DNA of 64,000 nt, from the NCBI GenBank assembly GCA_021841935.1, contig JAKCDL010000010.1:1-64000 (forward strand), given 5' to 3'. A model generated the notes under the pieces. The model had not been told where the DNA came from, did no database searches, and saw only the letters and a list, made by a program, of their open reading frames with translations. This DNA comes from Actinomycetes bacterium. Its GTDB lineage: Bacteria > Actinomycetota > Acidimicrobiia > Acidimicrobiales > Acidimicrobiaceae. Positions 8,743 to 16,918 of this stretch are shown here, one piece after another. Within the stretch, counting starts at the first letter, position 1; each line of letters begins with the position of its first letter. The position numbers and the translations under genes were made by a program.

Positions 8743-9657
8743 ATGACAGAAGAAAATGACTCAAGAAGGGCACCAAGAGGTGTATTCGTAGCGCTCGCTA
8801 CGACTCTAAATGACGACTCAACGGTCGACTACCCCTCGCTCTCAAAGCTTTTGAATCACGTCGTAGCGGGTGGTGTAGATGGGATATGCCCAGTTGGCTC
8901 AACGGGAGAGGGACCCCTTCTTCAACGGAGGGACCGAATTGAGATAACCCAATTTGTCAAATCTAAAGTTAGTGACGGTATGGATGTAATTCCTGCAACT
9001 GTCTCTGTAACTCCAGCTGATGCTTTGACTGATTTGCATAGCTACCATGAAGTTGGTGCTAGTAGTGCCTTGGTTCCACCACCTTTTTACTATCCAATGG
9101 AGGCTGGAGCGATCAAAGAATTCTTTACGACCCTTGCAGATGCATCGCCTCTTCCAATCGTTCTCTACAACATCCCACAGATGACAAAGGTATCGATCCC
9201 GCCAGCTTTGGTTGGAGAACTTGGAGCTCATGAAAACATCATCGGTATCAAAGATTCAAGTCGGGACTTTGAATACTTCTCAAGCGTCTGTGATCAAGTT
9301 GCGATGCGTGAATTGGATAACTTTTCAGTTTTGACCGGTACCGATACCATGCTTAGCTCTTGCAATCTCGTCGGTGGAAGTGGCACAATTGCGGCCTCGG
9401 TCAATCTCGTTCCTAAGTTAGTCGTCGATCTCCAGAAGGCGACTCTAGATAAAGACTACGATCAGGCGAAGAAGTACCAAGTTCAACTACTTCGGATCGT
9501 ACAAGCCTGTAGAGTTCCTGGATTTCCTGCCGGTTGGAAGGCGGCCCTGTCACTTCTTGGCCTCTGTTCAATGAACGTTGCCTTGCCAGCAAGGATTGCA
9601 GATGAGGCCCAAGTCGAAAAGTTACGCGGAGCCCTCGTCGACCTGGGAGTGATTTGA
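8743..9657 (+). CDS. DapA/NanA-family lyase, proposed 2-keto-3-deoxy-sulfogluconate aldolase
   Basis: 304 residues of the class I pyruvate-dependent aldolase/DHDPS superfamily, a TIM barrel with Schiff-base chemistry. Visible are GSTGE at 52-56 for the pyruvate carboxylate, the LYNIP motif with Tyr142, and the Schiff-base Lys170 in GIKDSS. Cleaving a 2-keto-3-deoxy acid to pyruvate plus sulfolactaldehyde would link the dehydratase with the aldehyde dehydrogenase. The family also contains keto-deoxy-arabinonate dehydratases, which would suit a Weimberg-type pathway instead. A 192-nt gap separates it from the SDR gene, with no strong terminator and only a 6-bp CTCCAA/TTGGAG inverted repeat close to the start. 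It is convergent with the ComC-like gene, 9 nt away. Confidence 0.82.
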   Translation: MTEENDSRRAPRGVFVALATTLNDDSTVDYPSLSKLLNHVVAGGVDGICPVGSTGEGPLLQRRDRIEITQFVKSKVSDGMDVIPATVSVTPADALTDLHSYHEVGASSALVPPPFYYPMEAGAIKEFFTTLADASPLPIVLYNIPQMTKVSIPPALVGELGAHENIIGIKDSSRDFEYFSSVCDQVAMRELDNFSVLTGTDTMLSSCNLVGGSGTIAASVNLVPKLVVDLQKATLDKDYDQAKKYQVQLLRIVQACRVPGFPAGWKAALSLLGLCSMNVALPARIADEAQVEKLRGALVDLGVI

Positions 9658-9666
9658 GTAGTCGAT

Positions 9667-10701
9667 CTATCCTCTCCAAGTAGGGGGTAGATCGACTCCT
9701 TTACTTGCTGCAAGTTGAATAATCTCACTCGCAACTGAATCTGCTACTTCAACTTCAGTCGTATCGGTAACCTCATCTGGTAATGGCCTTGAGGTGCCAG
9801 GAAGGCGGCCGTTAGTTGAAATAACCTGTTCTGCCATGCGATCGAGGCGAGAAGATGCGCCGTTGTCGTCGCTAAATGCACTTGGGTCGATTGCTATAAG
9901 TAAGTGGCTAAGGCCCTGAGGTCTAGAGATATCGTTGAGTGAAAGCGGGTCAGCCACGTCGTTTGAGAGTGATGGCCCGACCAATCCACCTGTAAGTGCC
10001 TCCACCATCAGTGCTAGTGCAAAGCCTTTAGCTCCAGCCATAGGGGCCAACATCCCAAATAGCGCCGCCTTGGCATCGTTTGTAGGATCACCATTGGCAT
10101 CGAAGGCCCAACCGTCGGGGATCTCTTCCTCCTTGGCTGCTGCTTGAGCAATTCGCCCCCTAGCAACGGTTGAGGTAGCTAAATCAATAATGGCTGGACG
10201 GGGTTTGGCAGGTATTCCACACGCTAACGGACTCGTCGATAAAATAGCCTTATTTCCGCCCCAGGCGGGCATTACGGCTGGTCCATTCGTAAAGGCTAAG
10301 CCGATAAAGCCTCTGCTTACCATATCTAGAACGTAGAGTCCCAATACCCCACAGTGGTTGGAGTTTGCCACTGAAACCACCGATACGCCATAGTTTTCTG
10401 CTCGTTCGGTGGCCAAAGCGCTCGCTTGGCTAGCTTGATAGTGGCCCATGCCACCGTTTCCGTCCAATGATAGAACTGGACCTTTGTCTTTGATGGTTGT
10501 CAGTTTCGACTCCTTGTCGATTCCACCGGCAGAGATTCGTCGTAGGTAGTGGGGTAGTCGCAGAAGTCCGTGCGAGCCTCGCCCCCAGGCGTCAGCCATA
10601 GTGATTTGCCTAGCTGAACTTTCAGCAACGTGGGGTGCTAGTCCATATGCAATGAGTAGATCTTTAGCGATCGTCTGGGACTGCGAAAAGTTTGACTTCA
10701 T
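9667..10701 (-). CDS. comC: Ldh2/MdH2-family dehydrogenase, ComC-like (R)-sulfolactate dehydrogenase
   Basis: 344 residues of the malate/L-lactate dehydrogenase (Ldh2) family, which has its own NAD-binding fold rather than a Rossmann fold. RGSHGLLR with His44 and the NSNHCG motif with His116 are the expected substrate and catalytic residues. The frame is open 82 codons further upstream, but that stretch is not family-like; the ATG at 10701 behind GGGGGT is preferred. ComC of this family interconverts (R)-sulfolactate and sulfopyruvate. Paired with an SlcC-type enzyme it makes the (R)-isomer needed by SuyAB. The gene stands head-to-head with the SlcC-like gene. Other Ldh2 substrates (malate, lactate, ureidoglycolate, pentonates) are possible on sequence alone. 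Confidence 0.72.
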   Translation of the reverse strand: MKSNFSQSQTIAKDLLIAYGLAPHVAESSARQITMADAWGRGSHGLLRLPHYLRRISAGGIDKESKLTTIKDKGPVLSLDGNGGMGHYQASQASALATERAENYGVSVVSVANSNHCGVLGLYVLDMVSRGFIGLAFTNGPAVMPAWGGNKAILSTSPLACGIPAKPRPAIIDLATSTVARGRIAQAAAKEEEIPDGWAFDANGDPTNDAKAALFGMLAPMAGAKGFALALMVEALTGGLVGPSLSNDVADPLSLNDISRPQGLSHLLIAIDPSAFSDDNGASSRLDRMAEQVISTNGRLPGTSRPLPDEVTDTTEVEVADSVASEIIQLAASKGVDLPPTWRG

Positions 10702-10746
10702 TTTACCCCCACTAAGTGATGACTTTATATCCCCTAATCCTAGCAG

Positions 10747-10757
10747 TGGTAAGACCA
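10747..10757. promoter_or_regulatory. FadR-type palindrome between the comC- and slcC-like genes
   Basis: TGGTAAGACCA is a perfect TGGT-N3-ACCA palindrome in the 149-nt divergent intergenic region and has the core layout of the other proposed operators. It lacks the upstream GGACAGA half and the TTGACA-N17 promoter register seen at the three good sites, so it may be a weaker site or chance. Confidence 0.4.
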
Positions 10758-10850
10758 TTAAGCCAAGATCAACGAGTAGAATCGAGAGGGTGATACTCAA
10801 TCTCTGGCAGAAAACGACCTCCAGAGCCAAGTTGCAAAGGGGCATCGACC

Positions 10851-11852
10851 TTGAATAACCACACTTTGGAAGGCGAGTCGGGAAGTCCAACACCGATTGA
10901 CGTACTTGTCGTCGAAGATGTATGGGGTGACGCATTCGACGAATCAAAGAAGCGTCTCAACTTCGAGTACAACCCAGAGCTCTTTAGCAACGAAGCATCC
11001 CTAAAGGAGGCTTTGAAGGGGGCTAAGGCCCTTGTGGTTAGAAATCGAACGCAAGTCACCCGTGAGCTTCTTCAGGGAGCGCCAAAGCTCAAGATCGTAG
11101 CTAGGGCTGGGGTGGGACTCGATAATATCGACCTGAAGGCCGCTAACGACTTAGGGATCGTGGTTGTCGCAGCCCTTGGAGCAAATGCCACAAGCGTCGG
11201 AGAGCACGCCGTTGCTATGGCCTTTGCCTTTGCTAAAGATATCGTCAACCAAAGTAACGAAACTAAGGCTGGTTCGTGGGATCGAAGATTGGGCTTCGAA
11301 CTAGCTGGTAAGACCTGGGGAGTGATCGGACTAGGTGCCACTGGACGCGAAACCGCTCGAATTAGCCATGCCATAGGAATTAAGGTCTTTGGTTATGACC
11401 CGATGGTCGACAAAGACAAGGTAATCGATAACGTGGATCTACGGGTGGAGTCGATCGATGAGCTTCTCCCCTTGTGCGATATCATCTCGTTACATGTTCC
11501 ACTAACTGCCTCAACCAAAAATATGGTCGACGGAGCCTTCATCTCGAAGATGAAAAAGGGTGCATTCATCATAAACTCCTCGAGGGGTGGCCTCGTAGAT
11601 GAAGATGCACTCCTAGCAGCCCTTGAAAGTGGTCATCTAGGTGGTGCTGGCCTCGACGTAAGAGTCAGTGAACCGCCTAAGCCACACCCACTCAATAGCC
11701 ATAAGAACGTCATCGTCTCGCCTCACGTCGCCGGATTGACCAATGAGTCGCAGAGTCGTATTACAGATATTCTCGCCTCGGAGATCGAAGTCGTACTCTC
11801 GGGCAGTGAGGCTAGCTACAACGTTGGGCTCTTCAAAACTCCCAATAGGTAG
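10851..11852 (+). CDS. slcC: D-2-hydroxyacid dehydrogenase, SlcC-like (S)-sulfolactate dehydrogenase
   Basis: 333 residues of the phosphoglycerate-dehydrogenase-like family. The NAD loop GLGATG is at 160-165, and the catalytic Arg245 (NSSRGG), Glu274 (VSEPP) and His292 (SPHVAG) are all present. There is no ACT or ASB domain, so it is not a typical SerA. The early motif VRNRTQV at 63-69, as I remember it, also occurs in Chromohalobacter SlcC. That enzyme oxidises (S)-sulfolactate to sulfopyruvate; with ComC it acts as a two-enzyme racemase. The start is a TTG at 10851 with AAGGGG upstream. The neighbourhood (comC, suyAB) is the main support; glycerate or another 2-hydroxyacid is possible. Confidence 0.7.
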   Translation: MNNHTLEGESGSPTPIDVLVVEDVWGDAFDESKKRLNFEYNPELFSNEASLKEALKGAKALVVRNRTQVTRELLQGAPKLKIVARAGVGLDNIDLKAANDLGIVVVAALGANATSVGEHAVAMAFAFAKDIVNQSNETKAGSWDRRLGFELAGKTWGVIGLGATGRETARISHAIGIKVFGYDPMVDKDKVIDNVDLRVESIDELLPLCDIISLHVPLTASTKNMVDGAFISKMKKGAFIINSSRGGLVDEDALLAALESGHLGGAGLDVRVSEPPKPHPLNSHKNVIVSPHVAGLTNESQSRITDILASEIEVVLSGSEASYNVGLFKTPNR

Positions 11853-11862
11853 AAGAAAGAGA

Positions 11863-11898
11863 TTCGCACTTGCATCAACCCATCGGTGCAAGTGCGAA
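11863..11898. terminator. Hairpin after the slcC-like gene
   Basis: Perfect 12-bp inverted repeat TTCGCACTTGCA / TGCAAGTGCGAA with a 12-nt loop, 10 nt after the stop codon. It is the first of two hairpins between this gene and the convergent binding-protein gene. Confidence 0.6.
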
Positions 11899-11913
11899 CC
11901 CATTCGAAATCGT

Positions 11914-11959
11914 AAAGATCCCCCGGTTAGCCTCATTCGGGGCCATCCGGGGGATCTTT
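11914..11959. terminator. Bidirectional terminator between convergent genes
   Basis: Perfect 13-bp stem AAAGATCCCCCGG / CCGGGGGATCTTT with a 20-nt loop. The A-run on one side and T-run on the other make it usable in both directions. It ends the slcC transcript and the leftward binding-protein transcript. Confidence 0.8.
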
Positions 11960-11996
11960 GATGGGGAGCTTAGCCTAGAGTTCTCTAGTGCTTGCC

Positions 11997-13376
11997 TTAA
12001 GCGACTACTGCGCTAGCAACGGCGGCTTGCATTGCGCTTAGACCGGCAGATACCGACGATTGATTGGCGATCACAGAGTTCAGCGGTGCCTGCAACGTTG
12101 CGGAGACAGCTGGGTAGTTCTGAATCGAAGGTCGTGCCTTAGCGCTCGCAAGGATCGTTGGGAGAGCCTTCAAGTTTGGTGACTTGACTAGAAGTTCGCT
12201 GTTGGCCTGAACGTCTTGTCGAGCAGATAGAAGTCCAGCACCTGCAGTGAGCTGGATCTGCTGTGCTTGGGAGGTCAGATACTCAATTACTCTCCAAGCT
12301 GCCTCTGGTCGAGCAGACTTGGCGTTGATTCCATACATCCATCCACCTGTGCATCCGTGGCCACTTCCGTTGGTCAATCCGGGAAGGGGAGCGTTGGCGA
12401 CCATTCCAGGAACCTTAGATTGAGTTGGGCTATTTGCTAGTGCATAGGCATAAGTCCAGTTACGCATGAACATAGCGTTGCCATTTTGCATGAGAACCAA
12501 TGCGTCGTTTGGCTTCATGGTCGACGTTCCTGGAGGGGAGATCTTGTTGGTGTAGACGGCGTCGTATAGGAACTGAAGTGACTTGTTACCAGCGGCGGTA
12601 TCGAGTGTCACCTTAGAGCCAGAGGAGATCTCTCCACCATATCCCCAGGTGTACTCGCAGAATTCATCAAAGATCGCTTCGATCTGGGCGCCTTCCCAAA
12701 CGTATCCCCAGAAGTTGGGGTTGTTAGCCCTCTCTCCAGCTTGTACCTTTTGCGCAATTCTAACTAGTTCGGCATAGGTCGTTGGGACAGTCTCATTGTA
12801 CTTAGTTAGAAGGTCGGTTCTGTAGTAGAGCTGGCCAACGTCGATCGACTGCGGAATTGCATATAGCTTATTCTTGTACTTTCCGATCTCGAGGGCGGTC
12901 GGTACGAATGCCGACTGGAACGACGACGATGCGTACTGGTCGAGTGGGAGTACCCATCCAGCAGCCGCAAAGGTGCCGGGGTAGGTAACGTCCATGGTGA
13001 GTACGTCTGGAGTTGATGCTCCACCTGCTAGAGCGGTGACGTATTGGTTGTATACGTCATTGGTCGTTGGTGGAATCGTCTGGAAGGTAACAGGAGTATC
13101 TGGGTTTGCGTTGTTCCACTGTTGAATAAGGATCGCGACTGTACCTGAGTTATCCTGAGGACCGGCTAAGACTATCGGCCCGGTCTGCTTTGCTGGAGCA
13201 CCGGTGGTAGTGGTGCCAGCTGCTGCGGCAGCAGTTGTCGTAGATGAGGAGCTACCGCTTCCACAAGCTGCAAGTACAACACCACCAATGGCGGCCATTC
13301 CGAGACCAAGGAATTTTCTTCTTCCAAACTCTCCATTTACGGAGACCTCGTCTCTTTCTTCCTTTTCTGAACCCAT
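11997..13376 (-). CDS. ABC transporter substrate-binding lipoprotein (sugar, CUT1 type)
   Basis: 459 residues with a twin-arginine lipoprotein signal: RRKFLG at 19-24, a short hydrophobic stretch, and the lipobox LAAC with Cys38. A Ser/Thr/Ala-rich linker precedes a type 1 extracellular solute-binding domain. The frame is open 11 codons further, but the ATG at 13376 has GGGAG 7 nt upstream. It would capture the sugar or glycoside for the permeases encoded at 15979-17875. It has its own promoter with the shared operator (13462-13511), so it can be made in excess of the permeases, as is usual for binding proteins. The ligand cannot be read from sequence; a sulfoquinovoside is inferred from the cluster. 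Confidence 0.88.
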   Translation of the reverse strand: MGSEKEERDEVSVNGEFGRRKFLGLGMAAIGGVVLAACGSGSSSSTTTAAAAAGTTTTGAPAKQTGPIVLAGPQDNSGTVAILIQQWNNANPDTPVTFQTIPPTTNDVYNQYVTALAGGASTPDVLTMDVTYPGTFAAAGWVLPLDQYASSSFQSAFVPTALEIGKYKNKLYAIPQSIDVGQLYYRTDLLTKYNETVPTTYAELVRIAQKVQAGERANNPNFWGYVWEGAQIEAIFDEFCEYTWGYGGEISSGSKVTLDTAAGNKSLQFLYDAVYTNKISPPGTSTMKPNDALVLMQNGNAMFMRNWTYAYALANSPTQSKVPGMVANAPLPGLTNGSGHGCTGGWMYGINAKSARPEAAWRVIEYLTSQAQQIQLTAGAGLLSARQDVQANSELLVKSPNLKALPTILASAKARPSIQNYPAVSATLQAPLNSVIANQSSVSAGLSAMQAAVASAVVA

Positions 13377-13461
13377 ATGTCGGCTCCCTTTCCCCCAGTG
13401 TGGGTGCACACTTCAAACTAACTTATCGTGACTACCCTTAGCCATTTAGCTTTAATTTACG

Positions 13462-13511
13462 TGGTTTGTCCACTGACCACTAACTCTAACAAATGTTTAC
13501 TCAAATGTCAA
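13462..13511 (-). promoter_or_regulatory. Binding-protein gene promoter with overlapping operator
   Basis: On the minus strand: TTGACA at 13511-13506, a 17-nt spacer, TAGAGT at 13488-13483, a 4-nt gap, and GGTCAGTGGACAAACC at 13478-13463. Compared with the suyA operator 12 of 16 bases agree and all four differences are A/T swaps, giving GGWCAGWGGWCAWACC. The register of -35, -10 and operator is identical to the other two sites. It lies about 86 nt before the start codon. Confidence 0.72.
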
Positions 13512-13570
13512 GTAATGGAAACTCTGTAACGATTACTTTGCATTACACCTAAGTAATCCAAATCTATCTG

Positions 13571-15979
13571 TCAAATACTTCGCCTAACCACAGTAAGTGG
13601 AACCTTAGAGCCGTCCCTTTTGTGAAGGTATCCATCCCTAATGCGACTGATCGGCTCGTCACAGATCAGAATTGGAGAGCCATCGTCGCCACCGGTCGGA
13701 TCATAGAGATAGTTAAAGGCGATTCCATCATGATAGATGACACTGCTATGGCGTTCACCATCCCAAATTTCAATATCCCAGTGATCCGTCGGTATCTCGT
13801 CGGTATATTGTCCCAGCGGACCAAATGCAATGGCAGCACCACTTCTGATGTAGATCGGAATCCGATTTAGAGGAACCTCTACCTTGAAGCTCTTTGGGCC
13901 AACGTGTGACTCGCCGCTCCAAAAGTCTGACCAGTTACCCTTTGGTAGCACTACGTCTACTGTGGCGGTCTCGCTCTCTTCGGAGATTACCGCAACAACT
14001 AAGATGTTGGAGCCGAGTAAAAATTCATGGTCGACTCGATATAACGAAAGATCATTAGAGTCTTCAAAGATTAGAGGACGAAGCATGGGCCATCCAAAGG
14101 ATGCTCCCTCCCATGCCGCACTTATGATCGTTGGTAAGAGCTGGTAGCGGAGGTTTACAAATTCGCGAACAATATCTTGCGCCTCTTCGCCAAAGTGCCA
14201 CGGTTCGCGAGGAGTTAGGCCATGGAATCGGGTTAGAGGTGAAAAACAACCAACTTGTGCCCACCTTATGTAGAGCTCTTTTGTTGGACCTACGCCATAG
14301 AAGCCACCAACGTCGTGTGCCCACATTCCAGGTGCAGATAGCCCCCAACTCAATCCGCCTCGTAGGCTATTTGCGAAACCGGCAAAGCTCGACTCTGGAT
14401 CTCCACCCCATTGGGCGGGGTATCGCTGGGAGGAGGCCCAGCCGCTCCTACTCCAAACTAGTGGATTGTCCTCTTTGTACTCATCCATCGCCTCTGAAAC
14501 GGTACGCGAGTACCACAGTGGGTATAGATTGCGCCAGTTACGCCCCTTGCGCCCATCGCTCATAACGCCAGTATCTGGAAGTCCTTCACCAAAGTCGCAT
14601 TTGAGAACAGAGACGCCAAGATCAAGTAGGCCCTTATTCTTCATCTTCCACCAATTGCGAGCCTCAGGATTTGAAAAATCGACCAACCTTCTAGGCCGTC
14701 CGTCCCGCGAAAATGTTCTAACCACCTTTGCGGCGTCACCGTCTTCGGCTGCGACAAGATAGCCACCAGCTCGTGCCTCCTCAATTACCGGAGAGGCATC
14801 GTCTAGGTAGGGGAGCTCCCATAGGGAGATTCGAAAGCCATCTTCTAGGAGATTCTCCATCATCTTCTTTGGCTCGGGGTACTTCTCCTGTGACCAAATA
14901 AAGTCACAGTTGAGTCGATCCAAAACCAACCAATCTGGATCTATGTGAAGAACATCGCATGGGATCTGATGTTCCCTCATCCCATTTGCAGCCTCTTCGA
15001 GGGATTGTCTATTTGGATATCGACACCGAGACATCCAAAGGCCAAAGGCCCACCGAGGAGGTACCCTCATTCGACCAGTAAGTTCTGTATAGAGGCTCAA
15101 CCTCTCCGGAAGGTCAACTCCCGCAATCAAAAATAGGTCGAGGCGAGCCTCCTCGTTGAGGACCTCAAGGACGTTAGGTTGTGGATCACCAACCCTCACA
15201 GTCATAGGGCCAGGGCCATGCACGAAGGCGCTGTAGCCTCTAGAGGAGTGAAAGACCGGAGCGGGCTTATACACGAGGCCAGTTCCAACACCTGATGCGT
15301 CGTTGGCAACTAGCTCAAAGGATGTTCCATTGTGAACTAGGGGCGTGAACTGTTCGCCGAGGCCAACGATGTACTCATCGTGCAAGATCTCTAATGAAAA
15401 CGACGAAGCATCTTCGGTAAATGAGATGTGGGGGGCATAAGGGAAGCCCGCAACTTGGCGTCGATCGCCTCCACCCTTTGTTATCCGCTTGCCACTCTTA
15501 TCTAGAAGTTCAAAGCCAAACGGCCCTTTGAAGAGGCGAAGTGTCAACTCTTCGCTCTTTATCTCCAAAGTCTTTGGATACTCGGTGACCTCAACTTTTT
15601 CTAATTGCGGAAGGTCATTCAACAAGATTCCAAATTCGTTACCATCGACGTCATCTACCTCTAGATCCTCAGGAACCAAGGTTATACGAATGGTATTTTG
15701 ACCGTAGAAGCGAACGTGGATGGTTGCATTTGCACGGACCGTCGGATCGTTCATCTCGTCTAACTGTTCCAAGGTGGGGGCATTTGGTAGTAGCGACTCC
15801 AACCCTTGCTTAGATGTTGGTTCTGTTGTTATGATCCCAGGAACCATGCCTATTGGAACAAAACTTACTCCACCTACCCTCAAGTGCAGCCCGTCTTCGT
15901 CTTGGTTAAAGCTCTCAATGGTTCTAACAAGGAAGTTATTACCCGAAAGACGGTCGCTCTTAGCTTCACTTACAGTCAT
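13571..15979 (-). CDS. GH31 alpha-glycosidase (YicI/alpha-xylosidase-like)
   Basis: An 802-residue family 31 glycoside hydrolase with an N-terminal beta-sandwich, a TIM barrel from about 305 and C-terminal beta-domains. The nucleophile is Asp462 in KCDFGE and the acid/base is Asp527 in WGGD. No signal peptide is seen, so it acts on imported substrate in the cytoplasm. Length and the HIDPDWL and CDFIW motifs place it nearer YicI alpha-xylosidases than YihQ sulfoquinovosidases, which are shorter. One tentative point from a remembered alignment: Arg355 falls where YihQ has its sulfonate-binding Arg301 and YicI has Phe, but the YihQ Trp304 position is Cys358. The start codon shares one base with the permease stop. 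Substrate: a sulfoquinovoside or a xyloside; undecided. Confidence 0.88.
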   Translation of the reverse strand: MTVSEAKSDRLSGNNFLVRTIESFNQDEDGLHLRVGGVSFVPIGMVPGIITTEPTSKQGLESLLPNAPTLEQLDEMNDPTVRANATIHVRFYGQNTIRITLVPEDLEVDDVDGNEFGILLNDLPQLEKVEVTEYPKTLEIKSEELTLRLFKGPFGFELLDKSGKRITKGGGDRRQVAGFPYAPHISFTEDASSFSLEILHDEYIVGLGEQFTPLVHNGTSFELVANDASGVGTGLVYKPAPVFHSSRGYSAFVHGPGPMTVRVGDPQPNVLEVLNEEARLDLFLIAGVDLPERLSLYTELTGRMRVPPRWAFGLWMSRCRYPNRQSLEEAANGMREHQIPCDVLHIDPDWLVLDRLNCDFIWSQEKYPEPKKMMENLLEDGFRISLWELPYLDDASPVIEEARAGGYLVAAEDGDAAKVVRTFSRDGRPRRLVDFSNPEARNWWKMKNKGLLDLGVSVLKCDFGEGLPDTGVMSDGRKGRNWRNLYPLWYSRTVSEAMDEYKEDNPLVWSRSGWASSQRYPAQWGGDPESSFAGFANSLRGGLSWGLSAPGMWAHDVGGFYGVGPTKELYIRWAQVGCFSPLTRFHGLTPREPWHFGEEAQDIVREFVNLRYQLLPTIISAAWEGASFGWPMLRPLIFEDSNDLSLYRVDHEFLLGSNILVVAVISEESETATVDVVLPKGNWSDFWSGESHVGPKSFKVEVPLNRIPIYIRSGAAIAFGPLGQYTDEIPTDHWDIEIWDGERHSSVIYHDGIAFNYLYDPTGGDDGSPILICDEPISRIRDGYLHKRDGSKVPLTVVRRSI

Positions 15980-16899
15980 TATTTGACGGCTCCTAATGTC
16001 ATTCCACTTATTAGACGCTTTTGAAATACAGATACAGCAAGGGCTACGGGTACTAGAGCCAGAACGGTTGCTGCCGAGATTATGCCCCAGGGGAATGTGT
16101 ATTGTCCTGGGTAAAGAGCAATTCCAACTGGTAGTGTTCGCATCGAATTATCAGTCATGAAGGTAAGTGCTAGTAGGAACTCATTCCAGTCGGTCGCAAA
16201 GATAATTAAGCCCGCTGTGACGATTCCAGGTATTGCAACTCGCAAGATAATTCGGATAAAGGCACCGAAGTAGTTCAATCCATCCACCATCGCAGCCTCT
16301 TCGAGCTCCTTTGGAAGGTCCTGCAGGTAAGCATTCATTAGCCAGACACAGATCGGGAGGCTAAGAAAGGTGTAAGGAATGATGAGAGCCCAATAGGTAT
16401 TCAGAAGGGAAAAGTGGCGAAAGAGGTTGAAGAGAGGAACCACGAGTGTTATCGGTGGCAGGAATGAAAATGCCAAGATGACTAAGAGCACCGTCTTTTT
16501 GAACCTAAACCGTAGTCTTGCGATCGCATAACCTGCGAGAGTTCCGAGGATCAATGTAGCGACGGTGGAGGAGAGGCTTACAACGAGTGAGTTGATGTAG
16601 TAGCGGCCGAAGGGTGCCTGTCCAAGTGCTGTTCGATAGCTCCCAAGAGTTATCGAAGAGGGGATTATTGTAACCGGTTGCGTCGTGAGCTGTGACTGTG
16701 GCTTTAGAGAGGTAATCAATATCCACAGTACGGGAAAGAGTGCATAAAATCCCAGGACAATCGCGCTGGCATTAAATAGTCCCATTCGAGCTTTGGCCCA
16801 GCCACTGCGCTTTGAGCGCCTGACTGGCCCACTTCTATAACGTTGAGATGAGGTCTTTCGCTTGGCTTCACGTTGACTTTGAACTTCTGTAAGTGACAT
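15979..16899 (-). CDS. ABC sugar permease, MalG type
   Basis: 306 residues with a basic N-terminal tail (about 45 residues) followed by six predicted membrane segments. The EAA loop EEAAMVDGLN, which contacts the ATPase, is in the C-terminal half. It is the second permease of the importer. Its stop codon overlaps the GH31 start (TAATG) and it follows the MalF-type gene by 19 nt, so permease, permease and glycosidase form one operon. Length is typical once the tail is allowed for. I see no strong ribosome site, only GAGCGAG. Confidence 0.9.
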   Translation of the reverse strand: MSLTEVQSQREAKRKTSSQRYRSGPVRRSKRSGWAKARMGLFNASAIVLGFYALFPVLWILITSLKPQSQLTTQPVTIIPSSITLGSYRTALGQAPFGRYYINSLVVSLSSTVATLILGTLAGYAIARLRFRFKKTVLLVILAFSFLPPITLVVPLFNLFRHFSLLNTYWALIIPYTFLSLPICVWLMNAYLQDLPKELEEAAMVDGLNYFGAFIRIILRVAIPGIVTAGLIIFATDWNEFLLALTFMTDNSMRTLPVGIALYPGQYTFPWGIISAATVLALVPVALAVSVFQKRLISGMTLGAVK

Positions 16900-16918
16900 T
16901 TTAAACTCGACTCGCTCT

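Noticed and set aside
9667-10947. Longer version of the ComC-like protein with 82 extra N-terminal residues
   Set aside because: The extension is not family-like and would overlap the start of the divergent slcC-like gene; the ATG at 10701 has a purine-rich site.
13571-15979. Calling the GH31 gene a canonical YihQ sulfoquinovosidase
   Set aside because: The protein is about 120 residues longer than YihQ and has the alpha-xylosidase-type CDFxW segment; only Arg355 hints at sulfonate binding.
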